From Hormiphora californensis (taxonomy: Eukaryota > Ctenophora > Tentaculata > Cydippida > Pleurobrachiidae): a stretch of 64,000 bases of DNA. The DNA lies in NCBI GenBank assembly GCA_020137815.1, contig CM035353.1:7161298-7225297 (forward strand), read 5' to 3'. Every line of letters starts with the position of its first letter. The first letter of the stretch is position 1. The notes below the pieces were generated by a model that saw nothing but the letters and a program-made list of their open reading frames with translations, was not told the DNA's origin and did not search any database. Shown piece after piece: positions 54,977-64,000 of the stretch. A program made the translations under genes and the position numbers.

Positions 54977-57900
54977 ATGGGACCACTTGAGTTTGAATGT
55001 CGTCCGACCATCCTACCGGAGTTTGAGAATCAGTTCTTCGGAGATGGAACGAGTCAGTATCGGCAGCTCACATTCCTGCTTCCCACTGGGTTGATGCACA
55101 CACTCCGGTGTGATAGCAGTTCAACTTTTGCACAAATTAAAACCCAACTGTGGAGAGCAGCCAGCCACAATCCTGGTTACGATGCATTACAGGTACGGGC
55201 TGTTACCTGATCTACTGACAAATAGCTAAAATTCTCTGTTTCAATGGAGATTTAAACACTAACATGCCAACACCATTTAGAATACAAAAGAGCAAATAGT
55301 TTGTTCGTGGACTTGTGTTTTTACTTAAAAAGCTAGACAGTTTATAACTGACTTACTTGTTACAGATACCGACCCGGTATGCGTTCAACTGTTACCAAGG
55401 GAACCTTCAAAAGGATGAGATTGTGGATGAATCAATTCGGCTGTCAGACATCAAGATATTTCGAAACATAATCCTGGTATGTCGAACACATTACTACTGA
55501 TCTGCAGTAGGATAAATTGTATATTTATTTATTTATTTATTTTATTTAGTGATATTATAACAGAGCTCTTGTTTTAGGTGGTTGAGAAGGTTGGTGACAA
55601 TGAGCAGAAAATGTTTAATATGAAACTTAGCACACTCATTTCTCTTCCTACGTTCAAGGTTAGTGCTTGTACATGAGAATGTACTGACTCGATACTATTA
55701 TTAGTAAAATATTTAAATCATGTATAATGTAGGTCCACACTCCTAGCTTATGACGTTCTCATGCCTGTTGACCTATACAATAACAGCTGTTTACCCTATG
55801 CAACTGTTTACCCTATACATGTATCTCTGATCTCCTCAGATTCAAAACATGGCGGGCAAGGAGGAAAATGATTTCCGACGCAACATACACGGCATGTGTG
55901 AAGAAATAGTAAAAGTCCGTCAAAATGAAGGGTTCTACGAGCGAATGCAGGAAGTGTATCCCCCAATCCTATCAGCTGATGTGTCCCGTGCCATCTGGGA
56001 TATAGGATCTGTAAGGGTCAACATTTACCTGCTCAGACCGAACTCCCACATCGACCACACCCTGCCCATATCTCTGGATGATACACCACACGATGTGATT
56101 AGAAAGGGGCTGGGGATCTTTAGGCAGCTAAAGGAAGTCAAGGATTCGGAATGTGATGTGGGCAGTTACCTACTGAAGGTGGTGGGCGCTGAGGAATACT
56201 TGTATGGAGAGCAGCACATAGCAAGGTATGCATTAGTATTGGATGAATTGGGTCACTGGGTAAGATCTCTCTTAGGGTAATTTTTAGGATGATTTCTTCC
56301 CCACCGAGTCAGTTTTCAGTCCAGTAGGGACTAGGGAACTGTTAATTGTTCGCCAGGGAGACTTTCTAGTTATGATTAACAAAAATTTAATAAACTGTCC
56401 CCCTCCCCTAGGTTCAAATATGTCCAGAGGTGTTTACAAGATAACAAGCTTGTCAACTTGTCGCTTATCAAAATGGCATCCCTGAAAGGTACGTTATATC
56501 GGAGTTCATGGGTTGCATAATTATTGTTTGCTGCTAACCCTGGTTTTATTATGTGACCAAGGACAAGGGTAACCAGTGGTAATCAGTGGTAACCAATGGT
56601 TACCAGTAGCTGTTCATTGTACCCGATATAATACAAGTCCTGGATTATCCAAGATGCTGTTTTCCTTTGTAATATAATAATCTATTATCACCATATTGTG
56701 TATTATATTCATTTACAGGTGTTCTGGAGTATAGACCCTTCCTAAGATGTTCCTCGCTGCGAGTCAAGGACCGAGAGAGTGAGGTAGCACCAGGGAGACG
56801 GAGTCTTTGGGAGGTCGAGGGAGCATTTAGTCTCACTGTCGGTTAGTCACTGTCACAGTGTGTGTGTTTGTGTGTGTGTGTGTCACAGTGTCACAGTGTC
56901 AACTCATTTCGAAAGGCATTAGACTCTGAAATATTCTTAACCCTTTGAGGGCGATAGGTCATACAATATGACACGGTCCATTCTAGACCGTCTGGAAGGC
57001 GCTACATGATGTCTAGGTGGCTAATTTTTTCCCTGCCTGGGTGAATGCCCGAAGGGCATTCTCCCGGGATGATGTTTTTAGCACGCACGTGCTAAAAGAT
57101 CATTCAGGGTTTAGAAATCAACAGATCGTGGAGTTAACTAAATGTCCGTCCGTCCGTCTGTCCGTCCACCGTTACGCATAGTAACAAAGTCTGCTCCTTC
57201 ATAAAATTTTCAGTTCACACTTTGTTGATGCAACAAAGGAAATGATTAACACGCATTGTGGCACGCAATTATTCACTCATAACACTTCCTACTTTCACCT
57301 GAAATCACTTTGGGTACTCTGAAATCACTTTGGGTACTCTACAGCCGTACCATGACGTGGTAGCAAGTCTTCTAAGCATGAAACTACTATCACAGAATAA
57401 TTTTAAGTGACTGGAGTTAAGATGAGGGTAATATAAAGTTGAAGCACTTGGTAACCAACTAGGGTCTCCTGGATACCATAGCAACTAACATCGTATCAGC
57501 CAAAAATTGCTCTTTGAGTGCAAAATTCATCGGGAAATCCAGTTTTGAAGCTTAGTCATCAATTTTACACCCATCTGGGGCAGGGAAACACCGCATTATG
57601 AATACATAATGCAATAATTCTTGTTTTGTCACAAGCTAGTTTTAGGGATTTTGAACCCAAAACCACGTCCAAATCTGCTCGGAAAATCGAAGAAATTTTT
57701 TTATGGCCCTTCTCGGGAGGCTAATTTAGGCCTTTTTTTAAAGACCCCTCTCAAATTTTTGTTTTTGAGAGGCACAAATAATCCTTTGAAGGGATAAAAC
57801 TACTTGACATAACAAATCGAATGCAAAAAACCGCATCAAAAAATATTGAAAATTGAATGAGTTATTAACGTTTTAGTCGTTGTATCATATATGACTCTAT

Positions 57901-60900
57901 CGTCCGTAAGGGAATTCTAGTAACAAATGTCATTTGTGCAAAAGTATGGGTCCAATAGTCAAATTTTATGCTTTGAGGCAGTCTATAGCTATAATTTCTA
58001 CAATCTTGAACGGTTTTTACTAGAAAAATACCCCAAATTCATTTGCATGTGCTCAGCATAGGGTAGACCGGGGTAATTTGGACGGTGGGGCAATGTGGTC
58101 ACAGGACGGGGCAATGTGGACTAGTGATTTATATGGGACTTTTAAATTGTGGTGTTTAGTGTGAAATAACGAAAAATGACGACTTTAAAGTTAAACTTTA
58201 TTTCGGTAAACTTAATTATGATAATTATTTAAATTAAGGGTCAGAATTTCACAATATGATACTTTTCTATCCAGTTTCATCATCAAAATGACATTAGCTT
58301 TCGATTTAATTAGCTAATTGGCATTTTAATGAAGCGGGGCAATTCGGACAATTTGGGGCAATTCGGACGAAAAAATCGGGGGCAATTCGGTCATAATCCA
58401 GATTACCCCATGGGGCAATTTGGACTAGACCAAATTGCCCCATGGGGCAAATTGGTTAATACAAATTGGCCTCATGGCGCCATTATACTCGTTTCTATGG
58501 TAACCATAGACAACCTGCTTTCATAATTATCCTATTCAATCAATATAGATGGCTAAAACTGAGTAAATAGACCAAAAAATAGAAAAAAGGCGCATTTTAC
58601 AACCAATTCTCTGGTTGCCAAGGTAACAAGTCAATCCATGGTGTGGCATTCGACAATCCAACTTAATACATTGAGTGGGAATCGGCCACTGTCATGATTT
58701 ATTAGACAGGATCCCCACAATAGTAATTTCTGGCCTTACCTTGTAAGCACCTGAAAACACAAACATCATTCCTTTGAAAACCGTAGCTTTATTTGTGGCT
58801 TTTTGATCTTTGATGTCGATTTTCTCAAAAACCCTACTTGGGATAAGATTAAATCTTTTTATAGTCAACTAGGCTAATCCTGAGCTTTCGAAAATGCACC
58901 CTACAGATATAGATCTGATGAAAACTTAATTTTTTGGTTAATTAGGCTAATTACTACTTAATTAACTAATTTTGAAAAAAGGAATAGCACGGGGTACTAA
59001 ATTACTAGATGACTGAAAAGTTTGAAATCGATATCTCAAAAACTGTGGCTACAATCTAAGTTTGTCCAAATAGCCCCAACCTCGGTCTGATTTACATCGC
59101 AGATTTACAGCTGGGGCAATGTGGTGTGTCGCGGTCACGTGATTGAATGCGCGCATTGTGATTGGTGTAGAAGCCACTAGTCCAAATTGCCCCGTGTCTC
59201 GCGATCAAAAATATTCCGACTTACCTTCATTAACAAGGTTAATTAGCTAATTAAAAGTTATGTTTTCGATTCAAATTTGTTCTGAGGCTCAAGATAAAGG
59301 TTCAGTTGCACAAATTGAGTAGCTAACTAATTGATTAAGTAAATTAATGGCTCTTGAAATACCAATTGAATGCCAAAAACCGTCCAAATTACCCCGGTCT
59401 ACCCTACTTTACAAAAACACAGAATTAAAGTGAGAGAGAACAGCCCCGATTTTGATGAAACTTGGTCAGAATAGTGTTTGGTGTCTAATTAGAAGTCAAA
59501 AAAATTTTTAGTGCTCAAATCCTAAATTTAGGATTTTTAGGTTTTTTTAGGTTTTCGGCTTTTATGGGTTTCAGGAATGTCCTAGAACAAAATGAATAGA
59601 ACTGTCTTTCTCGGCGTGAAATTCTGCATCGATTATAGTGGTTATAAACCCTTCTATGACGTAAGGTTCAGAAGTTATCGCGAAAAACCCCAAACGGGTA
59701 CATGTGTTAGGGGCGGGTTCATGTTTTAGGCCAACGGGCGAACCTCTTGTCAGAACACCATGTTATAGGGTGTCAATCGACGCGTATTGATAAGGAGATC
59801 ATTTTAGTGAAAACCATTTTGATATGTTTGTGTAACGAATGAAACCTAAAAAACCTTACTGAATGAAGCATACCCGTTTGGTTAAAACATGTGGTAAGGT
59901 TTTTTAGGTTTCATTCGTTACACAGACATAGAAAAGTTTACAGTCATAGAAAAGTTTACAACCACTATAATCGATGCAGAATTTCACGCCGAGAAAGATG
60001 GTTCTATTCATTTTGTTCTAGGACGTTCCTGAAACCCATAAAAGCCGAAAAACCTAAAAAACCTAAAAGTCCTAAATTTAGGATTTGAGCACTAAAAATT
60101 TTTTTGACTTCTAATTAGACACCAAACACTATTCTGACCAAGTTTCGTCAAAATCGGGGCTGTTCTCTCTCACTTTAACTTGATAATAGCAGTTCTCGTA
60201 GCATGTGATCCCTTTGTGATTGGCATCGGTAACTTTGGTCACTTGGAGGTAACTTGTAGAGGGCTCGTACTATATATGTGCACGTGGGCAGGGGCCGGAC
60301 CACGATATCAAGTTGAGAAGACAATGCAGATGAATTAGCTGGTAGAAACGCATTATCATCCCAGCCATCCCAGAGATTCGAGTTATTTATAAATGCAAAA
60401 TTCGAAATAATGGGGTGAGTTACCGAGAACTCAATATATTATCGCAAATCGATATAAGATAATATTATACTTATAGCTGAATATTGTAAGTATGTAATGT
60501 GATAATCAATATTTCCCCTCATATCACTGCTCCGTTGTAACCATTTAGAAATTTAGTGTGAGGCGTGAAATATGCCTGTTTATCGGTTTAGAATGCTAAA
60601 GTCTGTTGAACCAGCTAAAAGTTCATACAATATTATTCGATGTTTTTTAGCATACATAAAAAATATCTGCACCATTATACTTTGGGTCTCATCAAGGGCG
60701 TGCATTTCTCTTGCCACAGTTCCAACTGTAATTTACTCTGGCACAGTAGCTGACACTCCTGATTTTTTTGTCAATGGCCAAAAACTTCCTACTTTAGAAA
60801 TTAACATTACTTGTTTTGTTCAAACCTTTTTATTTTATTTTATCCGGGGCGCGGGGAGGGAGGGTCGAACAAGGCAAAACATTACATTACACGGATGTGG

Positions 60901-62579
60901 CGGATTAGCACGGCGGCATTTCAGCACTGCAGCGCTTAGATAAAATTCCCGCGGCCACGCGTCACCCTAAATGAACCAGCGCTGGAGGGCAACTAATTAG
61001 CTAATTATCCAATTATCTCAATTAGGGGTCCAGGTAGAGACCTAAATATGTGCTCTACCCCCACTAATGCGATGATTCTACACAGTTTAGTGCCCTGATT
61101 TGACTCTTAGCTCCTTTTCTAGCTCGAGTTATGGATGTTTTTGGAGAATTTACCAATTGGGACGATAGAGTCATATATGATACAAAATGTAGAATTTGGG
61201 GTATTTTTCTAGTAAAAACCGTTCAAGATTGTAGAAATTATAGCTATAGACTGCCTCAAAGCATAAAATTTGACTATTGGACCCATACTTTTGCACAAAT
61301 GACATTTGTTACTAGAATTCCCTTACGGACGATAGAGTCATATATGACACAGTGGGCCCAGCAAAAACTACATGTCGAAACTTCAAATTTCTTTTTCGAG
61401 GTAGTTTGTGGTAATAATATCTACATACTTATAAACGAAAAATTAGAAAAATCTATCGAGCCAATCCTTCTCGCCCTTAAAGGGTTAAAAAAGGCATCTT
61501 GCTAAAAAGTGTCTGTTGGCAATTATAAGACCCATACACTGTGTATGGGTCTTATAATTAGATTTTCCTGTCTGCAGATTAAACCCACAAGTATAATATC
61601 GCTTAAAATGAAGATCGTGAATGAAGGAACCCTCTCACTTTAAACCTCCCATTACCAGGAAGAGCCGCCAACGTCCTTGGAGAGGAAGGAGCGAATCTCA
61701 TTGTCAAGCTGTGTATTTATCACGGTGGGGAGCAGATAGCATCAGAAGTGAAAACACAAGGTAAGGGGGGAATCAAATAATTTCACAAAAAACAACTTTC
61801 TCTACTGCATTATATGTTTGCCAAGTTAGACTGTTATTCGCGCGCCCCGTTTGTACAAAACAATTATATGTGCGTTTAATGAATGTATTTATTACCTTAC
61901 CAGCAACGTCTCTATCGCGGTTAGAGTGGAATGAGAAAGTGAATTTTAACATCAATATTGCTGACCTTCCTAGAAGTGCCCGACTCTGCTGCCTCCTTGT
62001 TCTGAAAAAACGGAAACCGGTAACTATTTAGTTGCCCTACAGTTACTAAGTTGATAAATCATCTAGAACGTGACATTTTCAAATGTATGTCATTTTAACA
62101 GATCTATTTTTAGCAATCCCTGGCTTGGGCGAACATCCCATTATTTGACTACCAAGGATACCTCAAGACGGGAAGTGTCAGTCTGAAAATGTGGGACTGC
62201 AACAGCGTGGATGAGTCATATCATTATCTTGGTAAATTTTGTCGTATTTATATCACGTGATGATATAATACAACACACCATTATATAATACGGATATCAC
62301 GTGTTTATATCACACCATTTATGGGCATCACGTGTTTATATCACACCATTTATGGGCATCACGTGTTTATATCACACCATTACAGGAACGACAACATCGA
62401 ACACTCGGGAAGAATGTGTCACCCTGGCTCTAACTTTTCCCCCGAACCTAACCCATGTCTGTTATCCTGATATCTCCGCGACCTGTGAGCTCAGTGCTAG
62501 ACTCATCAAGGAGAGTACTGAATACAGCGAGAAAGCTATTCGCATGTACGGCCATGAAAAAGTGAAAAGTGATGATAAG
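54977..62579 (+). CDS. Class IA phosphatidylinositol 3-kinase catalytic subunit (p110), N-terminal 508 aa
   Basis: Ten coding exons: 54977-55192, 55366-55476, 55578-55658, 55840-56225, 56412-56488, 56719-56841, 61659-61760, 61904-62019, 62114-62231 and 62386-62579. All are GT-AG with matching phases. Exons 1-2 are the adaptor (p85)-binding domain (MGPLEFECRPTILPEFENQF, FLLPTGLMHTLRC). Exons 3-5 give FRRNIHGMCEE, YPP and the RAS-binding domain (VRVNIYLLRP, YLLKVVGAEEYLYGEQHIA). Exons 6-10 form the C2 domain (RAANVL, LEWNEKVNFNINIADLPRSA, WANIPLFDYQG). p110 proteins are about 1070 aa, so helical and kinase domains must lie beyond the window; the last donor at 62580 is good. The enzyme makes PIP3 at the membrane downstream of receptors. 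Which vertebrate paralogue is nearest cannot be told. The start has a good context (caaaATGG). Intron 6 is 4.8 kb of transposons. Confidence 0.92.
57031..57623. mobile_element. Helentron-associated (HINE/DINE-1-like) insertion, about 595 bp
   Basis: The sister element at about 34180 has the empty site (ctaattttttgtcacaag). The insert sits in the T run. It starts CCCTGCCTGGGTG and has the inverse (CACCCATCTGGGGCAGGG) near the other end. This is followed by a perfect hairpin GCATTATG-aata-CATAATGC 10-15 bp before the 3' border. A central 'gtccgtccgtccgtctgtcc' microsatellite is present. T-run target, sub-terminal inverted repeats, microsatellite and a 3' hairpin are the features described for HINEs moved by Helentrons. 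No coding part. Confidence 0.6.
58061..59404. mobile_element. 1344-bp TA-flanked element with GGGTAGACCGGGG ends
   Basis: GGGTAGACCGGGGTAATTTG and its inverse, with TA outside both ends. The interior has many 'ggggcaattcggac' or 'ggggcaatttggac' words in both orientations (58080-58460 and 59110-59190) and A/T-rich DNA with 'taattagctaatt' words. No transposase. Confidence 0.75.
59429..60174. mobile_element. 746-bp TTAA-flanked element with about 220-bp inverted arms
   Basis: AGTGAGAGAGAACAGCCCCG and its inverse, TTAA at 59425-59428 and 60175-60178. The arms match over 59429-59652 and 59953-60174. A second inverted pair ('gtaacgaatgaaacctaaaa') lies nearer the centre. A TTAA target suggests piggyBac or Kolobok mobilisation. 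Confidence 0.8.
62284..62384. repeat. Tandem 32-bp repeat in PI3K intron 9
   Basis: Three units of 'tatcacgtgtttatatcaca' with 'ccatttatgggca', running up to 10 bp before the exon-10 acceptor. Each unit carries a CACGTG E-box-like hexamer. Confidence 0.8.
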
Positions 62580-63275
62580 GTAAGTTGAGAGACATATTGA
62601 GACCTGATTTTCACGTAGACCGCAAAAAATGCCTAATTTCAGAAATTGTCCATCACCAGATGCGTAAAACCATTCTGAATTCCAAAAATGGTCGATGTGT
62701 TCATTAATTGTCCAAAATGATCACTCCTGTAAAAATGTTTGGTCCCCAGTATCAATTTGTAGTTTCTACTCAAAAAAGGCATTGAAAATAATTATGGATC
62801 GCCCTAATTTACAATATTCAATATTGACAACTTTAAAGTATAGATGAGATTATCCCTTTAGGGTATCTTTATAGTCAACTCTCAGTAGCACACCTCTGAA
62901 TATTAACTAGAATGCGTAAATCTCCGTGTTTCATTTCTAGAAACTGAATACTAACTAGAACTGAATACTAACTAGAACTGAATATTAACTAGAATTGACA
63001 CCACTATATTTAACTGGTGAAGCAAGTTCTCTTTGTCTGGTGATTCACCAGTGGTGAACTTTCATTGAAGTTGTTTAAAGAGCCCTTAGCCAGTCCTGAC
63101 TCCCCATTTTCTATAATAATAATAAGTTTTGACAATAATAATAATAAGTTTTGACAACATAGTCAACTCATGTAAAAATCTCAATTAAGCTACACCCAAT
63201 TCAAATTCACGCTGTATTTTTTGCATTAGGCAGTACACACTAACACTTAGATCTCAGCTTTAGTGACTTCTCGTA
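62580..63275. other. PI3K intron, no further exon found in window
   Basis: Contains a 16-bp tandem 'aactgaatactaactagaa' (about 62940-62998, three to four units) and a short 'ataataataagttttgacaa' repeat at about 63115-63155. No acceptor leading into a helical-domain-like frame was recognised up to 64000. Confidence 0.5.
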
Positions 63276-63671
63276 TTACTCAGTCCCAGACATATTACTT
63301 TGTATCAGGGACTCAAATATCTTATAGATTTGCAGTTCACTTTCACTTAAATTAATATCAATGTCAACCTCAAACTCTTTCTTCTGTTTCTTGAAAAGAC
63401 CAACGTTCACCACTTCCCAGTCTACAATTTTCCATCTGTACTCTGGCAGCATTTCTATTTTCGAGCGTAGAGTCCTAACTAGTTCACGCATCTTCAGCCT
63501 TTGTTCGTATGTCATATCCTTGGCGATGTGGATTCCAGAGACAGGGTAGCTCTTCAACTTATAAGCATTAGCCAGGGCTTTTTTTGCTTGTTTTATCGTG
63601 TCCATTTGTACCCTAAGTACAATTTTCTCGTTGCTGTCGTCACCCCTGTCCCTGACCATTTCCGTGCTCAT
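63276..63671 (-). pseudogene. ORF1-like (RRM) fragment of a non-LTR retrotransposon, 131 aa
   Basis: The minus frame reads KIVLRVQMDTIKQAKKALAN, then YPVSGIHIAKDMTYEQRLKM and RWKIVDWEVV. The order (hydrophobic strand, KA..A..LK helix, G..I.+DMT..QR...) matches the C-terminal part of ORF1 proteins, similar in plan to 53325-54296 but clearly a different family. No RT is next to it. It lies within the presumed PI3K intron, opposite strand. Confidence 0.45.
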
Positions 63672-64000
63672 TGACTATGAAGTCAAATAGCAACTCTTCA
63701 TAATCATTCTTTCTCCTCCGTTTAATGAACCACTTAGAAGCCGGCACGCTACAGTATCATTTGCATTTGTTCTCAACTTGGTGGTAAAAGCACTTAGTAT
63801 GACCGCGTCCAGTTGTTTTAAAAGATTGCTATTGAAGACTGATAAAATATAACCCCTTTATATATCTTAAAATATACCGGAGCTTTGTTGTTGAGCTTAC
63901 TACATGAGGCTGCCTTTATAAGCTCATTTTGATACATGCAGAAGTTTTATTTTTCATTTGCACTTAAAGAGAAATGTTTGCCTTGGATTCCGGGAGGATC

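Larger units (their letters stand above)
56941..61484. mobile_element. piggyBac-type foldback, second copy with nested insertions, TTAA flanks
   Basis: Ends CCCTTTGAGGGCGATAGG and TCGCCCTTAAAGGG, flanked by TTAA (56937-56940, 61485-61488). The left arm (56941-58039) and right arm (60974-61484) match the element at 34097-36561 very closely. The segment between them differs and contains the elements at 58061-59404 and 59429-60174. The whole sits in intron 6 of the PI3K gene. Confidence 0.88.

Overview
The window is nuclear DNA of an invertebrate animal. Evidence: genes with many short GT-AG introns, a class IA PI 3-kinase catalytic subunit (ADAPTOR-binding, RAS-binding and C2 parts), a receptor with LDL-receptor class A repeats and seven membrane helices, TTAGGG-type interstitial repeats, and a dense mix of eukaryotic transposons. 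A sponge, cnidarian or similar marine invertebrate would fit, but the sequence alone does not fix the phylum. Coordinates of spliced genes were read by hand from splice sites and reading frame.

Left third (1-31 kb): mostly accessory DNA. Low-copy repeat families carrying broken host-like or transposon-like coding pieces were the targets of a deep nest of mobile elements. A Penelope-like retroelement (PLE), present as a head-to-head inverted pair, entered one such repeat with a 12-bp target duplication (4831-4842 and 27032-27043). An 18.3-kb Helitron (8567-26870, minus strand) sits in the right PLE arm, exactly between an A and a T. Inside its Rep-helicase gene lies a 4.1-kb DNA transposon (17276-21375) with 153-bp inverted termini, an 8-bp target duplication and an 11-exon transposase-like gene of a family I can describe but not name. 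The Helitron also carries two small complete spliced genes that are absent from standard Helitrons: a 139-aa acidic protein and a 69-aa CCCH zinc-finger protein. It further holds arrays of captured-looking exons and a partial second copy of its own 3' coding end.

Middle (31-44.9 kb): decayed exons (P2X7 C-terminal-like cysteine motif, F-box, tyrosine-recombinase-like pieces), a piggyBac-type foldback element flanked by TTAG, direct duplications and long near-perfect palindromes.

Right third (44.9-64 kb): the most gene-like part. It holds a three-exon LDLa-GPCR gene (with two compensating frameshifts around helix 6), a three-exon 123-aa gene whose second intron is packed with odd short repeats, a 323-aa non-LTR-type ORF1 protein, and the first ten coding exons (508 aa) of a PI3K p110 gene that runs off the right edge. 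PI3K intron 6 (4.8 kb) holds a second piggyBac-type foldback, itself host to a Helentron-like HINE and two further inverted-terminus elements.
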